Under the pieces are notes generated by a model that searched no databases, had not been told where the DNA came from, and was given only the letters and a program-made list of their open reading frames with translations. This document shows, piece after piece, positions 8,900 through 17,680 of a DNA stretch of 64,000 nucleotides; positions within the stretch are counted from its first letter, which is position 1; each line of letters begins with the position of its first letter. The translations under genes and the position numbers were made by a program. The stretch is from Mycobacteriaceae bacterium (lineage in GTDB: Bacteria > Actinomycetota > Actinomycetes > Mycobacteriales > Mycobacteriaceae): positions 27,572-91,571 of the forward strand of contig JAFARC010000081.1 of NCBI GenBank assembly GCA_019245755.1, in the 5' to 3' direction.

Positions 8900-10114
8900 T
8901 TATCCCGATTCCATCAGCGACTCGATCGCCCGCCGGACCGGCAGCCAGGTGTGCGGATCGTCAAATCGCTGGCCCCGGCGTGCGACGATACTCAAGATCG
9001 CGTCGCGGAGAGCGTCGATGTCGCCCGGGGGCACCAGGATCGCTCCGCGGTAATCTCGAACTGCTTCAACGAGGCCACCAACCGCGTACATGACGACGAA
9101 GATCCCGTGGCTCATGGCTATCTGCAGGGGGCCGCTGGCCGAACCGCGCCGATACGGCAGAACCAATACGTCCGCTGTGGCGAAGTACTCGGCCACTTCG
9201 GGATCGGAGACGTATCGGTTCTCGAATCGGATGCGCTGCCGATGGCGACTGGCCCTGATCGCCTCGGCGGGTAACGTCCATCCCTCCCACGTTTCACCGA
9301 CCACGTGGACGTCGAACTGTGCGGCCTGCGCATCGGTCATCCCGTCAAGGGCATAGATCAGGTCCTCGGCTCCCTTGTAGGGCCGGATCAAGCCGAAAAA
9401 CAAAACCCGGACCGGACCGCCATCGCGGGCGGCGAGGTCGTCGCTTGCTTCGCTGCGCCGGGGGAGCTTTCCGATGTGGTCGTAGGGACCATGCGGAGCC
9501 ACCCGGACGGCCAGCGCGTCGAGCACATCCGTACCGAGCACCGACTTCAGCTGCTGCACGTCAAAGTCGGTGTGCACAAGAGCGCCGCTGGCCCGCCGCA
9601 CCAGACGTTTCAGATAGCGGCGACAGTACGGCGCTACGAGCGGTATGCCGGACTCGCCGGTGTCCTGAATCTCGTGAAATTCGATGACGACCGGAATACC
9701 GTTCCGGGCCGCCAGCCGCGACAACAACAGATAGGTGTGCAGGGTCGCCGCCGTCCACCACTGCAGCACAATCACATCCGGACGCTCGGCGCGCAGCAAC
9801 CGGGCCAGCCCCGTGATCGCGGGCCCCCAATACCAGTCGACCTCCGCGATCACCCGTACCCGCGGGTCATAACGCAGTGCGGTCAAGTCGTGACCGACGC
9901 GGTCAGCACCTGGATAGAGCCGTCTGGGTATCAGTCGATCGAGCAGAACAACCGATACATCGTGACAATCGACCAGCGCACCGGCCATCCGGCAGGTATA
10001 CACCGACAAGCCGCTCAGAAAGCGAAATCCCGGTCCGACCAGGAGGACACGCTTTCGGCCGCCGGCGCGGGAAGAAATCTGCGAACGTCGGGCAGTGAGC
10101 TCAGGGAGCGGCAT
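8900..10114 (-). CDS. Glycosyltransferase family 4
   Basis: A 404-residue GT-B protein. The N-terminal Rossmann half starts with RVLLVGPGFRFLSGLSVYT. The C-terminal half holds FFGLIRPYKGAEDLIYAL, a donor-domain entry typical of GT4, followed by VLVLPYRRGSASGPLQIAMSHG in place of the usual E-x7-E region; the first Glu is not obvious, so the catalytic details may be divergent. ATG at 10112-10114 is chosen because it limits the overlap with the upstream GT2 gene to 14 bases. Second gene of the leftward operon. Confidence 0.82.
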   Translation of the reverse strand: MPLPELTARRSQISSRAGGRKRVLLVGPGFRFLSGLSVYTCRMAGALVDCHDVSVVLLDRLIPRRLYPGADRVGHDLTALRYDPRVRVIAEVDWYWGPAITGLARLLRAERPDVIVLQWWTAATLHTYLLLSRLAARNGIPVVIEFHEIQDTGESGIPLVAPYCRRYLKRLVRRASGALVHTDFDVQQLKSVLGTDVLDALAVRVAPHGPYDHIGKLPRRSEASDDLAARDGGPVRVLFFGLIRPYKGAEDLIYALDGMTDAQAAQFDVHVVGETWEGWTLPAEAIRASRHRQRIRFENRYVSDPEVAEYFATADVLVLPYRRGSASGPLQIAMSHGIFVVMYAVGGLVEAVRDYRGAILVPPGDIDALRDAILSIVARRGQRFDDPHTWLPVRRAIESLMESG

Positions 10115-10910
10115 TGACCACTTCCCCGTCCGGCCGCGGCTCGTAGGGTGACGCCGCTTTGGCCGGCATCGCCACAACCAGGCCGAGCGGATCGTAGAAC
10201 GGCCCGAGAGGAAGGGCCTTGGGCCTGCGCAACCTGACCATCAGCATGATGCCCAAGCACTCCCAGCCGTCGCGCCAGGAGATCTTCTTTCCGTCATCGA
10301 TGCTGCGCCCGTTGTAGCTGATCGGAACCTCGTAGGGACGTACACCCGCGCGGAGCATCGTCGCCGTCAACTCGGTGTCCAACCCGAACCGGCGCTGCGA
10401 CAGCGTGAGCGCGCGGAAGTGCGCCAACGGAACCAGTTTGAGGCAGGTGTGCATATCGGTGAGGCAGGAATCGAAGAGCACATTGGCGACCGCCGTGGTG
10501 ATGCGACCGCCGATCGCGAATCGGAACGACGGAAACCTGGTGTTGAGACCGAATATCCGGGAGCCGAACACGTGATCGGAAACACCGTTGAGCACCGGAG
10601 AGAGCAGGTTGGGGATGTCGGCCGGTGAGTACTCCAGATCAGCATCGAGAATGAGCACATGCGTGCCGGTCGCCCGTCGCACGCCGGTCAGCACTGCAGC
10701 GCCCTTGCCCCGGTTCACCGGATGACACAGCAGCCTTACTCCCCGCTCGGCGAAGCTGCGCAACACACGCGTGGTGTCATCGGTGCTCCCGTCGTCAACG
10801 ACGATCAGTTCCACCAAGCACGGGTACTCCACCGCCAAAGCCCGTTCGATGGCGGCGGCGACCGTCGCCGACTCGTTGTACACGGGCATGATGATCGACA
10901 GCGTGATCAT
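10101..10910 (-). CDS. Glycosyltransferase family 2 (DPM/DPG synthase-like)
   Basis: A 269-residue GT-A enzyme. It has the classic motifs LSIIMPVYNESATV, VVDDGSTDDTT, GKGAAVLTGVRRATG and the metal-binding LILDADLEY. This pattern is closest to dolichol/polyprenyl-phosphate hexosyltransferases, which make the lipid-linked sugars used by GT-C enzymes; the GT-C-like protein two genes downstream is a natural partner. The start ATG 10908-10910 has a GGGAGG Shine-Dalgarno sequence just upstream. It is the first gene of the six-gene leftward operon and is divergent from the SGNH operon. Confidence 0.87.
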   Translation of the reverse strand: MITLSIIMPVYNESATVAAAIERALAVEYPCLVELIVVDDGSTDDTTRVLRSFAERGVRLLCHPVNRGKGAAVLTGVRRATGTHVLILDADLEYSPADIPNLLSPVLNGVSDHVFGSRIFGLNTRFPSFRFAIGGRITTAVANVLFDSCLTDMHTCLKLVPLAHFRALTLSQRRFGLDTELTATMLRAGVRPYEVPISYNGRSIDDGKKISWRDGWECLGIMLMVRLRRPKALPLGPFYDPLGLVVAMPAKAASPYEPRPDGEVVNAAP

Positions 10911-11487
10911 TCGGTCCTCCCGACCGTCGACGGGACCGGCCACACCTCGTCAACGTCTGCAGTCATCCCAACGCACCCCACTCTCCGACAGCGCCAGACA
11001 ACTAGATGATATTTGCTCGGACAGCTTAGCGCCAGTTGACGTCGGCGTCAGGAACATTGTCGGGACATCGTTGCCGACGGCAGGAAAATCCGTTTGCTGG
11101 ATGCGATGCCAGCAGCGGCATATTCCGATGGAAGTAGCGGTGTACCCGGGGTCCAGGCGTTTTGCAAGGCGGGCAGAATTCCAGCTGCGGTGATGCCCGG
11201 CCGGCATCACGAGGCGGCCCGGCAGGCGGCCTCGCGCCAGGGCGGCAGCCCGCACGGCGCGACGAACGCTCAACCGCGATGAATGTCGATGATATCCGTG
11301 CTGGTCGTGGGCGAGCGGCGGTCGATCGATATAGCGCTGTCACCTGGGCAAACGGTTGGCCGGCCGGAGTATCTGGCCAGCCACGATTGTTACCGGACGC
11401 AACGAGGTGGTCTGACGGTGCGGTCGACTCGCATTGCCAGCGATTGCGCTCACCCGAGCGGGTGACTAAGCTGCCGAGCAACTCTGC
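10911..11487. other. 577-base divergent intergenic region of accessory block A
   Basis: This spacer separates the leftward GT2 operon from the rightward SGNH operon and should hold both promoters. Near the right end lie a TCACCC/GGGTGA palindrome (11450-11465) and a TAAGCT -10-like box (11467-11472). A short ORF at 11283-11465 (60 codons) begins with a stretch resembling the ubiquitin-like N-terminus of ESX EccD proteins, then loses the resemblance; it may be a gene remnant or chance. Other ORFs in the region have no protein-like composition. Confidence 0.6.
11450..11472 (+). promoter_or_regulatory. Palindrome plus -10-like box upstream of the SGNH operon
   Basis: TCACCC-GAGC-GGGTGA (11450-11465) is an inverted repeat immediately upstream of TAAGCT (11467-11472), a TAnnnT -10 candidate. 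The SGNH start ATG is 15 bases further on. A repeat in this position could be a repressor operator. No regulator gene is next to it. The assignment is by position and symmetry only. Confidence 0.35.
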
Positions 11488-12534
11488 ATGGATTGGCTAG
11501 ATCCATACAACGACCGAGGTGGCGGGGCACCGATGCGAGCACCGGCGAGACGACGCATTGACGCACGTGCAGATTGCTGTCGCCACACAAGCAAGCACTC
11601 ATTACGTGGCGCGCCGAGGTCGGGGCCACGGTGGCACCCCCGATCGAGGTGGATCTGGACGCTGCTGATCATGGCGTTGATCTTCGGACTGTCCGGATGG
11701 GCAGCGGCTGTGGCGTCCGATCGCGGCGATCCGGTCACCTACTACGTCTCGGTCGGTGATTCATACGCGTCCGGCGAGCAGCCCGGTCCTCGGGATGTCG
11801 CGGCCCGCGACGGCTTCGCCTACCAGGTGCTCGACGAGCTCCGCAGGGGTGACAGCAAGATCCGCCTCATGAATTTCGCCTGTTCAGGCGAAACGGGATA
11901 TGCGATGGTGTTCGAACCGGGTTGTGACCCCGGGGCCCGGGCCCCGGACGGTGCTGCGTATTCCGCGGTGCCGCAGGCGGTCGCCGCGGCGGATTTCATC
12001 GCCCAACATCACGACCGGATTCGGCTCATCACGGTCGTCATGGGCGCCAACGACCTCATTCCCTGTCTGGACAGGGCCGACCAGAGGGATGCTCAGGCAT
12101 GCGCCGAAGCCCGAATTCCTCAGGTAGCGCTGAGTTTGAACGCGTTTCTTGGCAAAGTCCGCGGCGCCGTGGGAAATTCGATCCCGATAATCGGCCTGTC
12201 CTACATCAACGTGTTCCTCGCCGATGCCCTCAAGCAGGACAGCGCCGCTTCCCAGCGCGCCGAGTTCTCAACCGCGCTATTCAGGAACTATCTCAATCCC
12301 GTCCTGCTGAGCGCGTATTCGAGCCACGGCGCCAACTTCGTCGACACCACGGCTCTTGCCGGTGGCTACCTTCCGCAGACCGAGAAGACGTGGTTACCCG
12401 AGTACGGAACCGTGACGGCGTCAATCGGAAGAGTATGCGCGCTCAGCTACTACTGCACTGCCGGTGATCCGCACCCGAACCGCGCTGGTCACGCACTCAT
12501 AGCAGGCCAAATCGACAAACTGGCCCAGACATGA
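11488..12534 (+). CDS. SGNH/GDSL hydrolase, membrane-anchored
   Basis: A 348-residue protein: basic cytosolic N-terminus, one membrane helix (about 56-76), then an extracytoplasmic SGNH hydrolase domain. Catalytic blocks are visible: VSVGDSYASG (Ser92), NFACSGET (Gly of block II), VVMGANDL (Asn of block III) and GDPHPNRAGH near the C-terminus (Asp327, His329). Such enzymes are esterases or deacetylases; beside acyltransferases it may remove or move acyl groups on the exported glycan. The start could also be the in-frame ATG at 11533; the helix is kept in both. It is the first gene of the rightward operon and its stop overlaps the next start as ATGA (12531-12534). Confidence 0.84.
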   Translation: MDWLDPYNDRGGGAPMRAPARRRIDARADCCRHTSKHSLRGAPRSGPRWHPRSRWIWTLLIMALIFGLSGWAAAVASDRGDPVTYYVSVGDSYASGEQPGPRDVAARDGFAYQVLDELRRGDSKIRLMNFACSGETGYAMVFEPGCDPGARAPDGAAYSAVPQAVAAADFIAQHHDRIRLITVVMGANDLIPCLDRADQRDAQACAEARIPQVALSLNAFLGKVRGAVGNSIPIIGLSYINVFLADALKQDSAASQRAEFSTALFRNYLNPVLLSAYSSHGANFVDTTALAGGYLPQTEKTWLPEYGTVTASIGRVCALSYYCTAGDPHPNRAGHALIAGQIDKLAQT

Positions 12535-13697
12535 CGGCCACGAGTGAAGCAAGGAGTTCGACGGCGGCTGCCACCATCGTGTTGGTGACGCCCGGGTTTC
12601 GGCCGCTCACAGGCGGGGTGGAGGCGCACACTTGCGCCCTGACAACCGAATTCGTCAAGTATGGATTAAAGGTCGATGTACTCACTGCTCGCCGGGGTGT
12701 CCGGCGAGCGCGCGTCGATGAGTATCAGGGCCATCGGGTGGTCACCTATCCGGCATGGTCGGTACGGTCAATGTCGATTTCCCCCCGATTGGTGTGGGGT
12801 GCTTTCAAGCGACGGCGCGGCGCGGCTCTCCTACATGTGCACAGCTATCACGCGACGACCGCGCTGGCCGTGCTGGGCGCCCGCACGCCCACCGTGTTCA
12901 CCCCTCATTATCACGGACGGCATGGTCATTCGGCAGTAGCCAACATTCTGCACGTCGCGTTCTACCCTCTCGCGAGGCTCTTGCTGGCGCGCTGCGACGC
13001 GGTCATCACTGTGTCGGATGCCGAACGCCGGCAGCTGCTCCATGACTTCCCGTGCGCCACTGATCGGGTGGTAGTGATTCCCAACGGCATCGAGCTGAGC
13101 GCGATCAGAACCGCAACTCCGCTGCACGACCAACCACCCACCGTCTTGTGTGTGGGTCGCCTGGAGCCTTACAAACGCTTCGCCGATGTCATCACAGCAT
13201 TCGCGCAGGTACCCCCGCCGGCTCAACTGGTCATCGTCGGCGACGGGTCACAACGCGCCAAACTCCTCGCTCTTGGGACTGATCTCGGCATTGCCGGTCG
13301 GGTGAAACTGGTTGGTGGCGTCAGCAATCGAGACTTGCACCGATGGTTTCGCACCGCGAAGGTACTGGTGTCATATTCAGAGCGGGAGGCGTTCGGCATG
13401 GTGGCCCTCGAGGCGGCCGCCGGCGGCGCGCGGATCGTGCTGAGCGACATTGCGGCACATCGCGAGATCGCCGCACAATACCTCGGCGATTGTGGTCTCG
13501 TGGTGCCCCATCGGTGTCCGAGCGGGCTGGCTGCCGCTATCCGGCAACAACTTCGCGCCCCCCGTACAGAGCCGGCGGCCATCTACGACTGGCCGGAAAT
13601 CGCCGCCCGGACTGTCGCCGTCTACCGGTCGGTGGCCGGAGACTTGATCGCCGAACCTCAGTGCAAGGCACTGGAAAACGAAAGGATTCACCGATGA
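12531..13697 (+). CDS. Glycosyltransferase family 4
   Basis: A 388-residue GT-B enzyme. N-terminal loop VTPGFRPLTGGVEAHT; middle HVHSYHATTAL; donor domain start VLCVGRLEPYKRFADVI; and the EX7E motif SEREAFGMVALEAAAGG (about 281-297). These are standard PimB/PimA-type GT4 features. Its start and stop overlap both neighbours as ATGA, so it is translationally coupled with the SGNH hydrolase and the HxxxD acyltransferase. Sugar specificity is not visible. Confidence 0.88.
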   Translation: MTATSEARSSTAAATIVLVTPGFRPLTGGVEAHTCALTTEFVKYGLKVDVLTARRGVRRARVDEYQGHRVVTYPAWSVRSMSISPRLVWGAFKRRRGAALLHVHSYHATTALAVLGARTPTVFTPHYHGRHGHSAVANILHVAFYPLARLLLARCDAVITVSDAERRQLLHDFPCATDRVVVIPNGIELSAIRTATPLHDQPPTVLCVGRLEPYKRFADVITAFAQVPPPAQLVIVGDGSQRAKLLALGTDLGIAGRVKLVGGVSNRDLHRWFRTAKVLVSYSEREAFGMVALEAAAGGARIVLSDIAAHREIAAQYLGDCGLVVPHRCPSGLAAAIRQQLRAPRTEPAAIYDWPEIAARTVAVYRSVAGDLIAEPQCKALENERIHR

Positions 13698-15010
13698 GCA
13701 CCACATCAAGCGCGGTGGGACGCGGTAGGCGGACGAGCGCCTTGGACCGCAGCTGGCTGGACCACTGGACCGTGCTGGCCATACTCCCGATCCGATCTCC
13801 GGACCTGCTCGAGCTTCGCTCGGACATGATGCAGTTCATGGAGTCGGATCCAAAACACCCCATGTGCTGCACGCTGGAAGAGGACGGCCGACGGTGGCGG
13901 CCGGTGGAGCCGCAGCATCGCCGGCAATATCTCGAAGAGGTCATCGTAAGCGCCGGGGCCTTTCCCCGTGAGGATCCGTTCGGCTACCTGGTGGAGCATC
14001 GTCCCATGGCGGAATCCACGGCCCCCTACAAGCTGATGGTCGGTCCGGATTCCGTCACCTGTTACTTCGCCCACCCCCTCGGAGACGCGGCGGTGTTCTC
14101 GCCGTTCACGGTGCTGATGGCGCTGGGCGATGTGGAAGGCCTCAGACCGCTGCGGTCGGATGCCGGTCTGGCCACCGCGGGCAGGATTCTGCTCAAGGAG
14201 TTGCCGCAGCACGGGCGTGACTGGTGGAAACACCTTCGCTCGGGCAGTGGTGCTGCACCGGCCGGGCAAGGCAACGCCGATGCGTCGCCGACGATGCCGG
14301 CCAACACCGAGGCGGCGGGTGTGTTGGTGAGTGCTGCGGATGTCAACCGGTTCAAAGCATGGCGAAAGTCGACCTGTCCGGACGTGTCAACCACCGCATT
14401 GATGGCCTCGGCGACCTACCGAACTCTGTCCAGTCAGCAGATACCGTTGAACGGCACGGGTTTTTACACTCTGGTCGACCTTCGCCGGCACTTGCCGAAG
14501 CGTGATGCGCTGCGTCCGGGAAATTTCGCCAAAAGCGTCTATGTGCCGGCCGATATGGCCAAGCCCGCGGAGGTTGGGGCCGCGATGAAGCAACTCATCG
14601 GGTCAGCGCGCGCTGTTCCCGCCTTGTTCTCCGGTGCGCTTTCGGTGGCGCGAGGTCACCGATCTCCTGGAGCTACCCACGCCGGCGGGCCGTTGACGTT
14701 GACCTTCAATTCCATGATGCACAACCCGGGCATCGACCACATTCCGTGGATCGATCCGAGCAAGGCTCGCTACATCTCCATGTCATACCCGGTCAGCATG
14801 GACGGGATCAGCGTCATGGCTTGTGCCGTGGAAGGTCAGCTCGAGTTCACCGCCTCGTTCAATCCCGGCGCCGTGGACCGCGGCCGCGTGCAACAAGCGT
14901 TGACGGCGCTGCACGACTTGCCGTCGTTGTTGGCTGAGCCGCCTCGCGAACCGGCGGTTGTACTCAACGGCAAGCCAGTCATCGCCGGTGGTCGGAACAG
15001 CGTCAGCTGA
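13694..15010 (+). CDS. HxxxD acyltransferase (condensation/Pap superfamily-like)
   Basis: A 438-residue protein. The catalytic HxxxD motif is present as YFAHPLGDAAVF (His127, Asp131), followed by two-lobed architecture and a C-terminal GPLTLTFNSMM segment like the latch region of BAHD/Pap/condensation enzymes. In mycobacteria such stand-alone proteins (for example PapA types) esterify sugars or diols with fatty or polyketide acyl chains. The ATG at 13694 overlaps the previous stop as ATGA. The adjacent ketosynthase and downstream CelD-like acyltransferase suggest an acylated glycolipid product. Similarity to known Pap proteins is distant, so the substrate is open. Confidence 0.75.
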   Translation: MSTTSSAVGRGRRTSALDRSWLDHWTVLAILPIRSPDLLELRSDMMQFMESDPKHPMCCTLEEDGRRWRPVEPQHRRQYLEEVIVSAGAFPREDPFGYLVEHRPMAESTAPYKLMVGPDSVTCYFAHPLGDAAVFSPFTVLMALGDVEGLRPLRSDAGLATAGRILLKELPQHGRDWWKHLRSGSGAAPAGQGNADASPTMPANTEAAGVLVSAADVNRFKAWRKSTCPDVSTTALMASATYRTLSSQQIPLNGTGFYTLVDLRRHLPKRDALRPGNFAKSVYVPADMAKPAEVGAAMKQLIGSARAVPALFSGALSVARGHRSPGATHAGGPLTLTFNSMMHNPGIDHIPWIDPSKARYISMSYPVSMDGISVMACAVEGQLEFTASFNPGAVDRGRVQQALTALHDLPSLLAEPPREPAVVLNGKPVIAGGRNSVS

Positions 15011-15038
15011 AGCGTTTCGTCATGGAAAGCAGAGGAAT

Positions 15039-16211
15039 ATGACCATGAGCGTCGAAGGCGTCGGTATCGCGGGGATTGGCATCGTCAGCGGCTACGGCTG
15101 GGGAAGAGAGGTGTTCTGGACCGGCCTATGCAGCGGGAAGCCCGCGGCTCGTCTCATCGCCGGGTACGGAATTGACGGCACCGACTCGGCCTGGGTGGCA
15201 AGAGTTCCGGAAGGCGGTGATACCGCCGACGGAGAAGGGCTCTTCTGCCGGGCATTCGTGGCCTCTGGCCGTGAGGCCGTCGCCGATGCTCACACACGAG
15301 GTTGGAAGCCGGGTCAACGAGTCGGGCTGGTGCACGTCGGCTGCTTCAACGACATGTACGGCTTACGGGAATTCTGCTCGGGCCGTGCGCGCCGATCGCG
15401 CGACTTCGTCCGGATCTACCCGTCAACTCCCGCAGCGATGTTCTTGAAGGCTCACGGCTTTCACGGACCATCGGTACTTGTGTCGGCGACCTGCTCGTCA
15501 TCGAACAACGCGATGCTCATCGCCAAACTCTGGCTGGATGCCGGCCAGGCCGACGACGTCGTCGTCGTGTCGGCGGACCTGTCCATGACACCGGAGGTGG
15601 TGGCGGGCTTCACCAACATGGGTGCGAGTGTCATCGATGTGGAGCCCCTTGACGCGTGCCGCCCATTTCAGGACGGCAGCATGGGATTTCCCCCCGGTGA
15701 GGCAGCGGTCGCCTTTGTCTTGACCCATCGCGCGACGAACCCGTATGCGCGTCTCCTGGGTGGGGCGATGACCAACGACGCCTACCACGCAACAGGCATG
15801 GATCCATCCAACGCCGAGGTGGTTCGCTGTGTTGAGCAAGCGTTGAGCGACGCACAGGTCAGGCCTGAGGAAGTGGGTTATCTGAACGCCCATGGCACCG
15901 GGACATCGCAGTGCGACAACGCGGAAAGGGACGTTCTGGAGAAGGTGTTCGGTGACTGTATGCCGCACATCTATGCGCTCAAGCCGCTCATCGGACATTG
16001 CATTGCGAGCGCAGGAGCGATCGAGCTGGCGGCGGGATTGATGGGATATGAACGCGAGGTCGTGCCCGCGGCGCGGATTGTCGGAAGCGCGGCCCATCCA
16101 CGACTGCTCGACGGCCTTTCGCCGTTCGAGGGCGGTATCACCTTGAAGACGTCGATGGGCATGGGCGGCTACAACTCGGCCATATTGGTCGGTCCAGCAG
16201 CCGCGGCGTGA
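15039..16211 (+). CDS. Stand-alone beta-ketoacyl synthase (KAS II-like)
   Basis: A 390-residue thiolase-fold ketosynthase with a complete Cys-His-His triad: Cys152 in SATCSSSNNAM, His285 in NAHGTGTSQ, His320 in KPLIGHCIASAG. The length matches FabF/KasA-type enzymes rather than type I modules. No acyl carrier protein, ketoreductase or AMP-ligase lies in the block, so it would depend on ACPs made elsewhere, or it modifies an acyl chain for the acyltransferase encoded just upstream. The start ATG 15039 follows AGAGGA; ATG 15045 is the alternative. Confidence 0.86.
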   Translation: MTMSVEGVGIAGIGIVSGYGWGREVFWTGLCSGKPAARLIAGYGIDGTDSAWVARVPEGGDTADGEGLFCRAFVASGREAVADAHTRGWKPGQRVGLVHVGCFNDMYGLREFCSGRARRSRDFVRIYPSTPAAMFLKAHGFHGPSVLVSATCSSSNNAMLIAKLWLDAGQADDVVVVSADLSMTPEVVAGFTNMGASVIDVEPLDACRPFQDGSMGFPPGEAAVAFVLTHRATNPYARLLGGAMTNDAYHATGMDPSNAEVVRCVEQALSDAQVRPEEVGYLNAHGTGTSQCDNAERDVLEKVFGDCMPHIYALKPLIGHCIASAGAIELAAGLMGYEREVVPAARIVGSAAHPRLLDGLSPFEGGITLKTSMGMGGYNSAILVGPAAAA

Positions 16212-16291
16212 GGTGTCGGGCTTACCCGCCATTCGGTCGCCCGGCAACTGCAGCCGCAAAACACCCACCGAAGATGTAGGAGGTTAGGAAA

Positions 16292-16384
16292 GTGAAACCC
16301 GTGCAGACCACCTCGGGGCCGGCACCGGAGACACCGCGGGCCGCGCCGACCGTGACCGCCAAGCGTTACGCCGGGCAACGGTGA
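16292..16384 (+). CDS. 30-residue ORF, translationally coupled to the next gene
   Basis: A short ORF starting at GTG 16292 with a very good Shine-Dalgarno AGGAGG (16278-16283) eight bases upstream. Its TGA overlaps the GTG start of the next gene as GTGA (16381-16384). The peptide is rich in Pro, Ala and Thr, ends in a basic AKRYAGQR tail, and has no signal peptide or Cys. The strong ribosome site and coupling argue that it is translated; it could be a coupling leader for the downstream acyltransferase or a small functional peptide. I do not recognise it. Confidence 0.5.
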   Translation: MKPVQTTSGPAPETPRAAPTVTAKRYAGQR

Positions 16385-17622
16385 CCGGGCTGACATATGG
16401 ATCGGCGATGCGGGGGGCGACCATGGCCGCCACGGTAGAGACCAGCGCGATCCGCGAGCACGAGGCGCTGGCGGAGGTGAGTAAGGAATGGGCGGCGCTG
16501 CACCAAGACGCCGCACCCGGTTCGCCGTTCGAGCACCCGGCGTGGGCCGAGGCGTGGGCCCGACACTATGTGCGGCGAGGCAGCCTGGAATGCATCGCCG
16601 TGCGCGACCGGGACATGGATGGCTCGCTGATCGGCTTCGCGCCGTTATACCGTCGGCAGTGCTCGGCGGGGGGGCTGAGCGCCACGTGCATCCAGCCGCT
16701 GGGTACCAGATCCGGGGAAGCGCTGACCGAGGTAGTCCAAGTGCTCGCCCGGCCGGAACGAACCCGCGAGGTACTGCGCGCGGTCGTGCGACACCTCGAA
16801 GCTCTGGGTGGCTGGAATTGGGCGCAGCTGTCGTTGAACCCGAACCAGGGATGGCTGGTGCCGCAGTGGCTTGACGATCACGCCAACGCCCTCATCAAGC
16901 ACCGCAAGGCGAGGCCTTGTGTCATCTTTGCGGACTTGCCCGCGGATGTGGATGCGCTCGGGAGGACGCTGAAGCGCAACGTCCGCGAGTCGATCCGCCG
17001 GAGTCGCAACCGTGCGGCGAAGCTCGGTGGGATGACGTTGCGGTGTGCGTCAGATGTGAGCGAGGTCGAGGCATCGGTCCCCGAGCTGGTGAGGCTGCAC
17101 CAGATGCGGGCGCGCATGCCGGGCAAGACCGAACACCCCGACATCTGCGGGGGTGTGGACGGCGCCTTTCTCGTCGAGGCCGCCACGAATCTCGCGCAGG
17201 AAAGCCTGGCACGGGTGCACCTGGCCGAACATGACGGCGAGCCAGTAGCAGCGTTGCTGGTGCTGTCGGACGGTAACGCCGACTATGTCTCGGTCAGCGG
17301 TCTGAACCCGCGTTACTGGGATTTGAGCCTGAACACGATGCTGATCTTTCAAGCCCTCACCGAAGCGATTGCGCGGAAGCGCACGTCGGTCAATCTTTCG
17401 ACCGGCCCGGACATCGCCAAGACGCGCTGGAGTTCCACTGTCGCGGCATACCACGACTTCGCCATCGTGCGCCCAGATCGAAAGTCGCGCTGGACCTACG
17501 CCGCCTTCTCGCACGCAAGCCTCGCACTGGACAACCGCCAGGAAGCGCGGCGACACCGCGTCCTGGGCGATAGCCGACCAAATCGGACGCGCGTGCGTCC
17601 CGGCAGCGCAGTGCGTTCCTAG
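16381..17622 (+). CDS. CelD/BcsL (FemAB-like, GNAT fold) acyltransferase
   Basis: A 413-residue protein with two tandem GNAT-like halves. The first half carries FEHPAWAEAWARHYV and LIGFAPLYRR; the second KRNVRESIRRSRNRAA and EHDGEPVAALLVL plus LSLNTMLIFQAL, all characteristic of the Acetyltransf_6 (CelD/BcsL) family found in exopolysaccharide and glycolipid loci. These enzymes N- or O-acylate sugars or peptides in the cytosol. GTG 16381 is coupled to the 30-residue ORF; the in-frame ATG at 16408 or 16423 would give a more usual N-terminus. Last gene of the rightward operon; a terminator hairpin follows. Confidence 0.8.
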   Translation: MTGLTYGSAMRGATMAATVETSAIREHEALAEVSKEWAALHQDAAPGSPFEHPAWAEAWARHYVRRGSLECIAVRDRDMDGSLIGFAPLYRRQCSAGGLSATCIQPLGTRSGEALTEVVQVLARPERTREVLRAVVRHLEALGGWNWAQLSLNPNQGWLVPQWLDDHANALIKHRKARPCVIFADLPADVDALGRTLKRNVRESIRRSRNRAAKLGGMTLRCASDVSEVEASVPELVRLHQMRARMPGKTEHPDICGGVDGAFLVEAATNLAQESLARVHLAEHDGEPVAALLVLSDGNADYVSVSGLNPRYWDLSLNTMLIFQALTEAIARKRTSVNLSTGPDIAKTRWSSTVAAYHDFAIVRPDRKSRWTYAAFSHASLALDNRQEARRHRVLGDSRPNRTRVRPGSAVRS

Positions 17623-17680
17623 CTAAGGGCCGCTACATCGGTTGGTTCATGCCACTGGGTTGCAGCAAACTTCTTGGGGT

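Noticed and set aside
11026..11481. Long minus-strand ORF in the block A spacer as a gene
   Set aside because: Its composition is Arg/Pro-rich without hydrophobic pattern or recognisable motif, typical of a chance frame in GC-rich DNA.
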